Positions 24,308 to 37,800 of a stretch of 64,000 bases of DNA are shown here, piece by piece. The stretch comes from Lethocerus indicus. Taxonomy: Eukaryota; Arthropoda; Insecta; Hemiptera; Belostomatidae. Under the pieces are notes generated by a model. It had not been told where the DNA came from. It was given only the letters and a program-made list of their open reading frames with translations, and made no database searches. Every line of letters starts with the position of its first letter. The first letter of the stretch is position 1. The stretch lies in assembly GCA_019843655.1 (NCBI GenBank), contig JACDQD010000010.1:8973637-9037636 (forward strand). Direction: 5' to 3'. The position numbers and the translations under genes were made by a program.

Positions 24308-25696
24308 ACAGCTGCGGTATTTAATACTTTAATTTAAAATGCGATATTTTAAATTCATTTAAAAATGTATTTCCAATTTGTTTAATTGAAGAAATCCATG
24401 GCAACGACGCTCGGCCGACAGACACTGCCAGCAAACGAAACCGATCCGGCCAAAGTGCAAACCAACGGCAGAGACAACACAAGGACCATAGTATTATACA
24501 TTCCTTAATCTTATTACTTATGAATATAAACATGAACTCAAAAATGGTCACGACAAATATCCTCGTAAAATTTAAATCTGTTGAGATGGTCAATTATACT
24601 GGCGAGAGATATTTTACAAAGTGTTTTCACTTAGAAAGAGCAAAGAGTTTCGTTCTAATAACTCAGTGTTCTTAACCTGTGAAACGCCGACAGACATAAA
24701 TCTGAGCAGCAAAGTAGATTACTATTTACGTCCTCAGATCTTCAGAATATAAATCAACCTCTCCGACACTGATTAACACATCCTTCATCGCAAAAACAGC
24801 GCCCACCGACGATCCGTATTTTAATTTAACCTATTTGTCCTACTTAAAGTTAAACTCACTCGGAAAGAAAGGTTTTACAACGGATTGAAATTAAAATAGT
24901 AACGAAGAAATACTGCAACAGAGTATTTTGATGGGTCGTGACAACTCGAAAGCAATTGGATAATGCTAAGCGATACATAATTAAAAATTTAATTTTGAAC
25001 ATAGCATATTCCAGTCTTCGACCCGGCCAAAAACTTTGTCTTGCTGGCGGCAGACTGACACAGAATCGCGAAAAAGGAAGTGTATCAACTGTAATTAATT
25101 TCCGTCGGAATTAAACAAGAAAGATTAGTAAGAATAAATAAGGCAACGTGGAGTTTAAACAAGGCGGATTATTTTGGAATCGAGTCTTGAGCTCCACAAA
25201 AGTATTAATACTTATCAAGTAAAATTTCTATTCAAGATGTATTATCTATTCACGTTTGACGGTAAAATCTCCTCTCTCAAATATACCTAGGCATCGATCA
25301 AAACTGTTTTTCTCCGCCAAACCTAAAATGGGTGTTTCATTGTCAAAAATCGTTAATAATAAGTCCCATTATAAGTGTCTGGAAAGGGGTTGGTACCCCG
25401 CCCGACGTGACTTATCAGGCCGGGGCGTAAATTCGGCCGAAGCCGGGTCCTTTGGTTCTAGACCCTGGGGGCACTAAATTATACATCTGTGCTCGATAAG
25501 ACGCCGGTCCTGGGACCTTATATAACTGGTAAGTTGGGTATGGTCAGCCGCCAAACTGTGCCCGGATAGCCTCCGGGCCCCGGGCCCCGCCCCTCACTTC
25601 CTTACCAGCCCCTTCTGATTAATAGATAAGACCCTCAACTCCAACTATCTGGATACTTGTGCAGTTGCCAGTGGGACACACTTCAAACATTCTCTT

Positions 25697-25744
<48 letters not shown>

Positions 25745-27560
25745 CACTAAGTTGACAGAATAGTACGGCATAAAAGTAAATTAATTAAGTATTTTTTGTT
25801 ATGTTAAAACATTCAGAAATAAATAATGCTGCGCTTACAAAACAAAAGAATTACACTTTGGTAACGCATAACATTCGCTTTTCATTAAATTAATTCATTT
25901 ATCACAAAAGGTTACATACCCAGACCTTTAAATGGGTGGAGATTAATGAATTTAAATGGTAATTAAAGTTAGAACGGATTGCTGGGAAAATCTGAATTTT
26001 TTTTATGTTGAAAATGAAGTGGAAAATATTTTTTAATTCCTGGTAACATTCATTTTTTATAAAGCATTAAACCAGAATAAAAATCAATTTTAATTATTGT
26101 CTTGCTTAGAGGAAGTGACTTTTACCGGCGACACTGCTTCTATTTTATGTCCTAATTAAACCCCGCATTAAGGTGATAGGAAAACATTCCTTTGATAATC
26201 CCACTAACTCTCGTGGAACCCCAAATAAACCTTTGAAAATCATAATTCAAGTTATTGTTGATTACATTACTGGAACTATTTCAAGAAGCCATTTCACTTT
26301 GTATTAAAACTGACAGTAATCACTTTAGAAATTTATTTTTGAAGCCCATTCTGCATAAATGGAATTATTCTGAAGTTAGACACCCCTGTTTGGAATAACT
26401 CGTTTACTGGATTAGCTGGATGATCCTGCATGCATATAAATTTACATAATAAGGACTAAAGTCCTCGGTCATTACATAGGCGGGTGAATCCTTCTCATAA
26501 ATGAGCCTGGATTTCTATATTTGAAATTCAGTCACTTCAGTTAAAACGAACCAAACTGCAGACCAGCCTAATTACAATTCATTCTTCTACTAGTATACAT
26601 GGATAACGCTTTTACAAAATGGATGATGCGAGGAACTATACTACTTTATTTTCTAGGTGCGAGTGGTGACAGATAATCATTCCTTTGACAATTAAATTAT
26701 CATCGTTCTGAATTCCGAGGTGATTTCTTGAATATGAATACTCAATACAATACAATTAGAATATTCAAAATACTAAACGACTTGAACCAAATGAATTGAA
26801 ATACAGGCCCCTGTTAAAACCCACGTCTGCCTGATAGGAGTCTACGCCTGATATATTCAAATAATATTCTAATATTCAAAGTTGGAGCCGCTTTCCCTAC
26901 GCTTTCAATATCGGTTCGCACTTTCTCGAACGCACCACGGCCGCGGTTCGAAAAATTGTTCCTTCAAGCAACCCTTATTGTAAAAGAAGTGTACTTAAGG
27001 CCAGTAAATGACTCACGTTTGCCACAAGTCCTTAGCGTGGTGCATAATCTTGAAAGTATTTTTCGCCAACACGAAGGGTCGTTAACTTTTAAATCGGAAC
27101 TCATTTTCATTATTTTTTCAACGATTATACCTGATTGAGGGTATTATGGTGTGTTACAAGGACTTTTCGAAGTTAAACAAATAGCCCTGGTAAATTAACA
27201 CCTGTTTCGAAAATTATTATTTCAGTTCTGCTGTTTTGTTTTATTAGGAGAAATAAAACTAATAAAATCCCACACATATTTTAGAATGTCATAACACGAT
27301 AACTTTTTTTCAATAGGAAAGAATTTTTTCTTTAACAAAGAACTGGGAAATAAAGTTTGGCATTTTATCTCCCTAAGCCTGAATAATGAAGTGTGGGGAC
27401 ACGCGTTATTTGATATAAGCGAAGGCGAATAGTTAAGATTTATTTTTTTTTCCACAGAATAATATGATGAATGATCGGGGATATAGGGCGGAACGGGCAG
27501 AGCCTTAGGATTCCGAGTTTAGGATTAAAACGAACCGGAAAGATATTAACTGGAAGGAGA
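24308..27560. other. AT-rich stretch with one GC-rich patch
   Basis: GC-rich at 25380-25620, including a near-palindromic GGGCCCCGGGCCCC at about 25577-25590 and an ACTG|GTAAGT donor-like site at 25528. The rest, including 25744-27560, shows nothing. Confidence 0.55.
25699..25743. repeat. (AT)n microsatellite
   Basis: A pure AT run of about 22 units, just right of a GC-rich segment. Confidence 0.97.
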
Positions 27561-28790
27561 CGGCAATCGGAATTCGGAAAGTTTACAGTTTCGGTTCGGA
27601 GCCCCCGGACCTCCGGAACCGGACAAGTTTAGTCCCGCCGGCCCCGCACCCGGAAACTTTGCTTAGGGTGGCGGGACGGGGAGGGGGGGCGCTGAGTAAA
27701 CCCCGAGGCGCGATGGGTTCGAGAGGAGGTATAAAAAAGGGAAAAACGTTTTCTGGAGAGGAGCGAAATTCGAGAAAAAAAAACCTCCTCGCTCCTCCTT
27801 CTCCTAAGCGCTCCGACAATATTGCCCTCCACTCCCCGCCCATCGATATCCGCAGAGCTCACGGACTTGGAACGCGGCCTCCTTGTAAAAAAGGGGAACG
27901 GATCGGTCGGAACAGTCGATTAAATGCCTAGGGTCGCGGGGGAGGGGGCAGGGGAGGGGGTTGACTGGGAGGGAGTGGAGAATAAAGTTTTTGTAAGAAG
28001 TCCACTTTATATGCGGAGCTAACCGGCCCCCGAAGGCGACCGGGCTATTACCGACATCCCATCCGGTTGTCCCCACCAGCTTTCATAGAACGGTTAGACA
28101 AATGTGCCGTACGACTGATTTATACTCAACTTATAGTCCAGTAACAATAAAATATGGTTACTATAATTTATGAATTAAAAAAAAAATTGTGTATAAAATA
28201 CAATTTGACTCGCTCAATAATTTTGGAATAAAAAATCTTTGAAATATTTGTATCGAAACCTTAAGATAATCTGTCGAAATCTTCGTGCAACCTTTACAAC
28301 GTAGAGGGAACAAACAATAATGTGGAAACGCAACAATAAATAAGGGTGGCACTTTCTCTGCGGGGGACAGTGGCGAGTCTTCCTCCTCCATTTTTCTGGG
28401 TCCCGCCAGGCTCGCGCCTCCGAAAAATGGGGCGTTAATACAACAGTTCGGAGGTGCGATAATCCGCCCTGTATTGTTTGGGGTATCGCCGAAAGGAAGG
28501 CTCTATTCAGGGCTTTCTTCCAGGGCCTTTCACCCTTTTTTTCCTACCCCGTCCCCCTTTCCGCCGGACGCTTTTATTGTCGGCCGCCTCCCTGCCCGGC
28601 CTTCCCGAAACTTACTCCCCCCTCCGTTGGGGGCGGTGAAAATTGTAAAACGCTCGCCCGCCTTACCGAAAAAAAAATTCCCATCTACCGTCCTGTCACG
28701 CCGGCCCCAATCCGAGAACCCAGTACGAAACTGGGCCATTAAAATCCTACGTCCGATAATAGAGACGGGGAAACTATTAAACCGAACTGA
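27561..28790. other. Two GC-rich islands
   Basis: 27580-28075 and 28390-28780, separated by AT-rich DNA. Several frames of 75-145 codons overlap on both strands. All lack splice or start support and are attributed to few stops in GC-rich DNA. Confidence 0.45.
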
Positions 28791-30191
28791 AATAATATCA
28801 GCAATATATCAGATTCAGTGGGCATCAGAAATTATATTTGCACTCGTCATTTATTTACTAAACATTATCATTTCAGGAATTGTAGGGTGCTTTATTGTCA
28901 GTTCCCGTTAGAATTCCATCCATTGTTAGGTAAAGGAAGGATGAGTTTTATATCCCCATCTGATAGAATTATGTATTCGGAATACTGGAAATTCGATAAT
29001 TGAGTGTCAGCTGCGAGGGAAGGTTCAGAAATATTTAAAAAATAACAATGTAGTAAAGCAAAATAATGGTCATAACCTAGGTGATGGTTATAATAACCTC
29101 GGATTATTATGAATCCGGACAACGAAATTTTTTTCCAGATCGGAGAACGCTGGATGTAACCACGGAAACGCTAGAGTCATATTTCCTCGCACAATGAAAA
29201 TAATGATAAAGAACGTGGCGCGGTGCTATTAGGTATCGATTTTAACGTGGCGGGAGTCGAAAATAAAACACACGGGAAGGGGCCTACCCTCATCAGATAA
29301 GTTTTATAAACGAGCCCCCTTCCCAAAATTCATTCCTATAGAAAACCTTGGACCGCCCAATCTAGGTTTAAAATATGCGACGGATACTAAACCTGCTTTC
29401 TGTAACGTACGATTGATCATTTGAATAAATCTAACACTCTCAACCAGTGTTCTTAATGAAAACGTATATACTCTCTATCATTATTTAAATTAGTTCCTTA
29501 ATTAAACGCATCATATGAAGTGCTATCCGAACCATGAATTTCCGCCTAGTAAAATTCTTCTTCACAGTAAAGAAACACAGGAAAGAAGACAGGGTCTTTA
29601 TACCTGCTACTTTATCGTTTCTTCACTTTCGTTTCTTTTCTCGTTTATCAGTCTGTCCATTAATACTGAAGCGCCAAGTAAAAAAAGGAAAAAGACCCCA
29701 TCATGAATTGAATTTGTTGGATTGTATCAAACTAATGAGGATCTGTATATCACCAAAGAATAGCAGTGGATGAAAATATAGTTTAAATCATTGTATCAAA
29801 CACTCTTTAAACCCGATCGGGAAAAATAGAATCAGGAAATAAGGAAAAATGTTAATTAAGTTTGCCACTCTCCAATGGAGGTAGTTTTCCCTTCCTGGAT
29901 AAATAGTGATAACGCCTTTGCTTTTAATTTCTAAGAAAATTATTAATAGCTTAGATTAAAGATACCGACACAGCGTTTAACTTTCAGATAACTGCTGTGA
30001 CAGCGGAATAAAAAACTGCAATCTGAACTAAAGTATGCAAAGCTTCTTTCTTATTTTAAATTATTTGCTAGGGCGCTACTTAGGGTAAGTTCAGGACAAA
30101 TAACCAGATGATAATTTGTCATTCCAATATTGAAGGAATTATTTTCCAATCGCGGTCCAAATTGTATGCTCGGTTGCAAAATGTATCAATG

Positions 30192-30248
<57 letters not shown>

Positions 30249-30690
30249 GTAACGGCGACGGTTCTTGGCTGTGTGGCACAACTCTGAGCTAGCCTGACCG
30301 ATCTCTGACTACCCCTCGTTGTCTTTTTATACTATTACAAAATATTGGGAAGAGGGAGATGGCTTTACGAAGGTAGACGGATGTGTCCAGGGTATCAGGT
30401 AATACTCCCTTTGAAGGGTGACCGCCGTGCCTCCCCTATTAACCTCACGAGGTAGCCCCTGCCTGTTACACGTCCCAAGCTTTACCTCTAATGTTCCTTT
30501 GTCCCTTTATCGTAACTCTAGGCCACCAGTTTTAATTAATTAAACTAATACGTTTATAGTTATATATAAAGTATAAACCGCAGTGGAGAAATCATCCCGA
30601 GAAATCCCGTACTTGTATTAACACCTTCATATAAATAAAGTGCTGTCGTCGTGTATGACTACAAGCCTCGGTGTGGGGTAGTTAACTTCT
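28791..30690. other. AT-rich stretch, nothing recognised
   Basis: Small inverted words near 29068-29094 (ATAACC/GGTTAT). No other structure apart from the TA run at 30194. Confidence 0.55.
30194..30245. repeat. (TA)n microsatellite
   Basis: A pure TA run of 26 units. Confidence 0.97.
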
Positions 30691-31100
30691 AGGCATAGGA
30701 AGGCGAAGGTACCCCGGCCAATGTGGCGATGACCGGTAGCCTCCTGTTTACAGAGCCCGGGGGAAGACTACGTTTAACGCGGTATTTTATAGTGGGAGGA
30801 GGGGCGAGTGATCAATTTGCGAACCGACGGGTCGGGAGGGGTTCGGTGCTCGTTATTAGCGGGGCCGGGAGGCGGGTCGATTGTGAGCGGGGCGAAAAAG
30901 AGTGGAATAAAATTGAATTCCCTTTGTCGCACCGACGATGATAAGGGGTCGGGGGAAGGACAAAAAGGACGACCCCTCCTCCTCACGCCAGTTTCTCGCC
31001 TAATAGAAACAATATTCTTCGGCGACGGGTTTTTCGGCAAGCCGGGAAATTGCCAGGGAGCTAGGCCCGAGCCTCCCCTCGAGCCCGCCCTAAATTGGCA
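30691..31100. other. CpG-rich island
   Basis: GC-rich, CpG-retaining, with overlapping chance frames of about 90-100 codons on both strands. Confidence 0.45.
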
Positions 31101-32524
31101 CTTCAGGTTCAGATTTTAATAAACTTTGGCCCAACAGGACCAAGTCCCTGTATTTGTTCGATGCCTGAACTCTTTCTCAGACTTATCAGTCCTAAATTAG
31201 TTGGCACTTATAATATCAACAAATTGATTATGCATTCGTATATTAATTTATTATTCCTTCGTTATAAATTTCTCGGGAAGGATGTTAATATTTTACTATA
31301 TACAAGTAGGGAAAAGTACAAAATAATTTGTGCGTTGAAATTGTATTATTAAATTGCATTACATATTTGTTTGGTTCCTCATTAAAAACAACAGCCGGAT
31401 AATTCTAAAAAGTTTCAAACATGAAAAAGGGAATTGCGGCATGTCAAAACACGGCGAAAAACACCGGTAAAAGGATAAGGGGGAAAGTTCAAACATCAGA
31501 TATGTGGGTAAAGGTTGAAACAAATTGGAACAATTAGGATGCCTGGTCAAACGGAATTCTATATAACAGTAGTCCTGGGAATGACAGAATTATCCAGGCC
31601 TGTGTCGCCGGCAACCTCGGCCCCTCCCGGCCCTCTAACAACAATGACGAAGCCTTCATCCCGGATTCGTTTAAACCTTCCCTTTAAACGGACGACAATT
31701 AAAAAGTTTTAATTGTTATTTAATTGCGACAGAAGGATTCTCGTTTAATTCTCGGTCCGTGCGAGAGAGGGGAGGGTGTTTGAGAGAGCGAAGGCGGCAA
31801 TAGTCGCCATGGCGATACGGGAACTCCCGGCTTCAATTGTTCCCTCTTTAATTTCCCCCCGGATCCCGTCGGGATACGGGAGGGGAGGAAGGAACCGAGA
31901 GATAAACAGTCTGAGAGAGGAAAAAAGAAAAGGGAAAATCGAGATTGTAAATTATATTTAAAGGAGTTGTCGCGTAGTATATCACAATCAGGAGTCAAAT
32001 AAAGAGTGAATTTCTATAATTAAAAAGGCATTAATAATTATCGATTTTTCATTGTCTCATATGAAACTAAGTGTTAATAATCACTATTTATATGTATATT
32101 ACACGTGGATAAATACCGAAGTCGAAGAGTGTGTATATATTTATAGGGAAGGATACAAGGGCTGGATGACAAAGAGGAGTAATCCTTTGAAATTCAGTCA
32201 TCCTGCAAAACAACAGAAGAAAGACAGGGATATATTATTCCTGGAGTAAATTGTGCGGTTAATAGAAACCGGCGTGTATTTGGCACTAATTAAGACCCAT
32301 TTGGGGAGTTGCGCGATAGTGCCTACCGTTCAAGGGAGAGAACAATTGCGAGAGGAAGGAAGTCGTTGAGTCGCGGGGGCGCCGCACCAATGCATCAAGC
32401 TAGGCCGCCCCCTGATAACCCGCCACCGCCCCCATCTCCACCCATCTACTCTATTGTTGTTAATCGTAACAGTTCTATTTTCATTCCGGCTTAACGCCAG
32501 AATCCAAATATAAACTCTTGTAAT

Positions 32525-32577
32525 AGGAACAAGTACCCGTACCAAGTACGGGCTGCTTGAAAACGCAATTTGTTCCT
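32525..32577. repeat. Nested hairpin
   Basis: Outer arms AGGAACAA (32525-32532) and TTGTTCCT (32570-32577) enclose a perfect 7-bp inner hairpin, CCCGTAC and GTACGGG, with a 3-base loop (CAA) at 32536-32552. The whole structure is about 53 bases. No gene context is evident. Confidence 0.5.
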
Positions 32578-33281
32578 TAATAATAGATATCCCACCGGTT
32601 CTGGTCGCGGAAATCTTCGTTCATTTTAATGAGGACATTCTTTTAACACACGTTTGAATATTCAAAATAAATCATAAACGAAAAGTCAAGGCGATTAAAT
32701 ATTCAAGCCATGTTTCCGAATCGTTGATTCGGGGGCCTTCTGGCAGAAAATAACCGTCGATGTAGAGGGTAGGAATAAATGTTTATCCCAAGATAACGTA
32801 AGAAAAATGATTCCTAAATTCCTTCATGATTTAACGCCAAAACTTCCGCAACTCACCTGCTACTTTCAATACCCTACATCCTTTCCATTACATTTCAAGC
32901 TTCGTATTACTTTTTTTCGAGGAATACCGAATGGTACTTTCGGAAGCAACAGAGTCCGCCATAATGAGGTTATGAAAAGAGTGAGAAACGCGGATTTTCA
33001 CGCAACCGAACACCTTTGAAACTCGAACAGTCTAATTTCCAGGACGGGGGCAAAAGTGAACACGAATAAGTGAAAAATTGCGAATATGCTTTGAATTCAT
33101 ATAACGAATCAACGTCATTATTTTTATAAAAAATATAAAGAACGAAAATTCCTTATAGAACACCTCCGAGGGGTTCTCCTGTGTCCGGGGAAGAAGCAGC
33201 GTTCCGAATTTAGATATATTGAGAGACATAAGTAGGGGTTACAATAATATCGATTTGGATGGTAAATAATTTGCCACTGTT

Positions 33282-33319
33282 TATATATATACATATATAT
33301 GTATATGGGTGTGTGTGTA
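33282..33319. repeat. Compound (TA)/(GT) tract
   Basis: Imperfect TA units grade into a short GT run. Confidence 0.85.
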
Positions 33320-34120
33320 TTTGTGTATTCGTTATCTGGGGCCAGCAAAACAAACGTCGGGCAAACAGGGCGGATCGGGCTCACTTACGTCACATAGTGC
33401 CCTGAAAGTCGGAAGCTCATTATTTGTTCGGCTTTATGTATGCACGATGCCCGAGGGAGCGGAAGAAAACGATATTTTATCCATGTTTTTGGTTCGAAAT
33501 TCGTCATTTCCCTTACTATAATCCTGCGGAAAATGTACTGTAAAATTATCGTCCTTAAGAGATGATTTTCCCTCCGCTCTGGCCTGGAATTGCGTATGAG
33601 ACTGTGGTATCAATTACTTACTGTTCAGTTTTTAAATAAACGAATGAATTATTAAATAGACGTAATTTTAATGAATCGCACACACTGAAAATGAATAGGA
33701 TTTTCATCTAACCCGATATTTTAACATGTAATCCTAAAATGAGAAGAAATAAAATAGCCAAACGTATAAATTCCACTCTCCTTCCCCTTATATCCCCTCA
33801 AGGGACTGCACAATGCAGATATGGTTTGGGGATGAGGGTCCCAAAAACGAAATAAATAAAAACGAAACATTTTTCTTCCTATTGCGAACACATATAAACC
33901 ACCAAATATCATCCGACAAATACTAAGGCATTAACAGTGCACAAATCGGGCCACTGCTCTGTATAAATGTATAAAACGAATACAAGAAATCTCCAGTGCT
34001 GTTAGCTGAATAACAATTTTAAAATAATTCCAGGCTGTTCTGGGCTTTATCGAACTGAGTTTCACGAAAAATTACTCTCCATTCTCCGGTCAGTGTTTTT
34101 CTTAACAACTTGGTTGGTTA

Positions 34121-34530
34121 TTAAGGAAGAATCGGTGATAAAAGCGGAGTTAAAAGCGGTGCTTAAAAGCGCCCTTTGCGGGGGACCCCAGGCTCGCCGG
34201 GAATCCGCGGCCTTTTCGCCCGAGGCCGACCCAAATACTTTGGTCTCAGCGCCCCCCTCCTGTCTAATTATTTTTTCCCCGCCCCCGCAATCTTCCCCCC
34301 GGGCATTTAATCCCCGGTGTAACTTCCCCGGACCGGGAGGGGATTTTTATTGCACCGTAAATTGAGTTCAGAGCGACCGCGATATGTAGATGGGGGCCGA
34401 ATACAAAACGCCCCGCGGATGCCCCTCCGCTCTAATAAATTCGAGGAAGCAATTAGGAAATTTAAAATTGTAATATCCGCTCGAGCGAGCGGGGGCTTTT
34501 AAATGCGAGTTAACGCCAATCGAATCCAGT
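34121..34530. other. GC-rich island
   Basis: C- and G-run-rich with a perfect CGCTCG/CGAGCG hairpin at about 34488-34501. No gene. Confidence 0.45.
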
Positions 34531-35187
34531 AGCGACAGTATTATTGTCCGCATTACAAATTGCAGGCGTTTATTATGCAGGAAATTAGCCTATTTAACTG
34601 CTAAAGCGTTTTACTTGTTCTGCCAATTATGTTGGTGTAAGTTTTTGGGTAATCCCTTTCCTTTTAATTAAAAATTAACAATTACATAGGCCCTTTACAT
34701 AATAAATATTGAGGGGTCCAAGAGGGTTAGGAGAAATTAGGAAATTAAATTCAAAATATAGATTCCGAAAGGTAGTGTGAGACCGCATAATTAAAACTCT
34801 GTGTGATGGAGTTTAATTTTAAAAGTGTGTGCCATGAATCATTTTGTGAATACATTAATTCTGAAATTTCTTCCGAGAAGCCTTAGAAAAACTGAGGCGA
34901 AAAATTAGCAACCAGCCTTCCACGTCTGATTTTATTTAAAACAGACCGCAAATACAGTTCACTTTAAAAATGTATATATATCATTTAATGTTTTATTTGG
35001 TATTATATAATTGCTCACCATGCACAAAGTGATGGGATTGTTGGAGGAAATAGATCAACCGGAGAAATAAAAGGACCGCCCATTTAAAGAATTAAAAACG
35101 CCTACGCCTTTCAACCTATTTCTTTAATTTCTAATAGTCGAGGAATAAAAGGTCTTCCTGGTTGACAGACCTTCGTGCCACCCACAG

Positions 35188-35427
35188 GCTGACGGAGACC
35201 TGCACGACCGATATAAAGAAGCTTTTATCATGTTCCAGGGCTCCCGTTGTGAAATCGAGATTTTACGCTCAGATAATGGTCCCCGAGGGCTCCGAACAGA
35301 GAGGCGGGTCGCTCTCTTCAAAGGCCCTCTGAGGCGGGACGTCGTCGTCAGAGCGAGCGATCTCGCAACTGGTGAATGTAATTGCGCTGGTGAATCCCTT
35401 ACAGAGCACCAGTCACAAGAGTGCCAG
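35188..35427 (+). CDS. Candidate internal exon, 80 codons
   Basis: The 240-base interval lies between a CCACCCACAG acceptor and a near-perfect donor, TGCCAG|GTAAGAG. One frame is open throughout in phase 0 at both ends. The translation begins ADGDLHDRYKEAFIMFQGS, has basic and valine-rich central parts, and ends GECNCAGESLTEHQSQECQ with three cysteines. An alternative, stronger acceptor lies at 35137 (TTTAATTTCTAATAG), but it opens a different frame that stops inside. Against it: the segment is CpG-rich like the non-coding islands, and another frame and the minus strand are also largely open. No domain is recognised. Confidence 0.3.
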
Positions 35428-36188
35428 GTAAGAGGGTTCACTTTTGAGTTCCAAAAGCATACGAGACATCACCGGAAAGGACGAACTTATATTTTTGTGA
35501 TTTTCCTGTTCCAGTCTATTTATTTCACTTTAGTACTGTTCTACGCTGTAGTATTTTAACGTTTATTGAATCTAAGTAAGCCGAACTGATCTCAACTATC
35601 CCATACAAACAATAAATGCAAAATAATAATTATGGAAAAAAGGACAATAGTAAGAAAACATGCATTGTTGCTTATAAAAAAAACTCCAATTCATAAAGTT
35701 AAAAATTCAATGTTAAAATTCATTCCCGTTATCACAAAGATTTCATAGGGGGAGGATACAAACAAATTAGACGAAGTACAGAAACAATAATTTAAAAAAT
35801 GGAACCTACATTTTAATCCCAATCTTTAACTGCTAATTGTGGATATACGGTAACGACGTATTTGAACCTTAAATAATAATAATAATAAGACCAAATGTCG
35901 GGCGCCTTTTCATTCCTTACAATTTCAATTTGAATCCTTTATCCGCAAAATAAAGTACCGTCTTTTGGCCGACAACCAAAGGGGGTTACGGGGGTGGTGG
36001 GCGAGGGCTCTGATGCCGGTATCTATGGGTCCTTTACAAACGGAGAACCGCACGGGGGCTTTCACCCGTATCTCGGAATGAGATCCAAATCATCCCGGAG
36101 CCTATTGCCGTCTCTCAAAAGGAATTCAGACGAAACGTCGCCCACAGAACGAAGAGTAGCCATTACATCCCCAAGATAATTCCGTCTG

Positions 36189-36248
<60 letters not shown>

Positions 36249-37490
36249 AATATTTCAAACAATAATAGACTTATACTCATCTTAAAAGACACGTGTTTTG
36301 GGGATAAAACACATGGCAGTAAAATTCTAGGATTTGCTCATTTGCATTCAAATAAAAACATTTCTGGTGTAAAACTTATTTTATACTAAAAACTCCTGCC
36401 TAGGAAGAATACTACTACCCACGAAACAGCGCATTACTTAAATTCTAATTGTTCAACTCTAAACTCTTATTTCTTGTTTAAGTGGGGGAACGAAGGGCTG
36501 TATCACTATTCTTACATATCTGGATGACATCAATCAACCGTGCATGCATCCTACTAATGGATTAACGGCCCTGAAAAGTTTAAGTCGAATATCCGAAACC
36601 GTTGGTTTAAAGGCCGGGCGGCTTAAGGCCTAAAGATATTACAAGGGACAGCCCACGCGCTCCTTCTTCAGCCTTCCTAATCTCCAATCGGGGCCCAAAT
36701 CAAACCTGTATTACCATGCAGGCCGTGCGGTCGTCTCAGAAATAAATCAACGCCCGGGGTAGAAAGGAGGGGAGTACCGAGAAGCGGCAAGTTTGTAATG
36801 AAACGAGACAAAACGGGGGTTCTGGGGGCCGGCGAAGGGAAAACTTTGGAATTCAATCGTTCCAAACATTTCCAGCGCCAACCCCCTCCCTATCACTCAA
36901 CTTTTAAAGCACTTGACGAAATCCCGGAATTCCCGGGGGTTGGGGGGTGAGGGGCTGCCAATGTTATGTATTTAGCCGACAGACTTCGGCTCTAGAGCTT
37001 AGGGCCCTACTGGAATAGAACATCTTCCCTGCCTTTCCTGGTTCGAATTTAAATTGTTGTCAGTTTCCAGATTGATTTTCGGTCCCGTCCTAGGCGAAAA
37101 GAAAGTTGAAATTCGATCAGCTTTTCAGTTACAAGAACTTCAGTAAACAGTGTTATATAGGAAGTTGGCACAACAATTATAATAGGTGCGTCATTTAGTT
37201 TAAAGAGCGTTTAATTTAGTAAAGCTTGTGTGCTATGTTCTTTTATAATACGAATGTAAAAATGTAAAATTAGCAGTTAGTTATTTAATCTATGTTAATT
37301 CAGTGTTAGAGCTTAATTTATTCCAGCATATCGATGTTAATAATACAGTAAGATATGTTGGCAGTTCAAATTATGTAGAATAAGAACAATTCACCCGGGT
37401 AATTTTATATTACTAGAAAAATAGAGACCGGTGTAGAGAAATATCGATTCGAGTCGAATCAAATTTCAGCGTCTCAATACTAAAGGGGGT
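35428..37490. other. Non-coding stretch after the 35188 candidate exon
   Basis: AT-rich except 35980-36180 and 36640-36960, which are GC-rich. No further exon could be joined to the GTAAGAG donor at 35428. Confidence 0.45.
36190..36245. repeat. (TA)n microsatellite
   Basis: A pure TA run of 28 units, the longest TA run in the window. Confidence 0.97.
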
Positions 37491-37800
37491 TATCTCTCGA
37501 GTTATGGGAGCCGTCGAAGGCCGAAGGGATGTTTGTCATTACAGAGGGGCGGCCGGTCTACTCGTTAGGGCGGGGGCGGCACATCAAAGCGCCGGTGAGG
37601 CTGAGCGCGGCGAGGGCCTCCTCTAATCAAGACCCCGCTAACGACGGTGGCCCGCCCCCGCCCCCTCGAATAGTCTCGCCCCCTCCTTCACCCTAATTAT
37701 ATATACCAGATGACCTTAACAACCGGACCCTTTACGTGTATTAACTCTCGTAATCCCCGCCTTTATCACGGCCGAGAATTCGTTTGGTGGATTTAAAAAC
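37491..37800. promoter_or_regulatory. CpG-rich island carrying the 26-bp repeat
   Basis: Dense CpG at 37540-37680, ending in the shared 26-bp word at 37676-37701. A regulatory role is inferred from composition, the TAATTA core and the duplication. Confidence 0.35.
37676..37701 (+). repeat. 26-bp exact repeat, copy 1
   Basis: This 26-base word begins TCGCCCCC, has CTTCACCC in the middle and ends TAATTATA. It recurs exactly at 49840-49865 in the same orientation. It lies inside a GC-rich island (37491-37800). A chance exact 26-base match within 64 kb is negligible. Weaker similarity may reach left (CATCAAAG at about 37587 and 49777; CCTCGAA just upstream). The end carries a TAATTA homeodomain-type core. 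Confidence 0.85.

Larger units (their letters stand above)
31101..34120. other. Mostly AT-rich stretch
   Basis: Holds the nested hairpin at 32525 and the compound TA/GT tract at 33282. A 70-codon ATG frame at 32807 on the plus strand overlaps a minus-strand CAG|GTGAGT donor at 32853; neither has partner signals. Confidence 0.5.

Noticed and set aside
25575..25592. GGGCCCCGGGCCCC near-palindrome as a protein-binding or hairpin element
   Set aside because: Simple G/C run structure with no context; not distinguishable from local composition.
28474..28911. 145-codon plus-strand frame
   Set aside because: Proline- and arginine-rich translation of a GC-rich island running into AT-rich DNA; composition changes abruptly mid-frame and no signals support it.
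37035..37055. GGTTCGAATTT as a tRNA B box
   Set aside because: No acceptor, D or anticodon arm can be folded around it.
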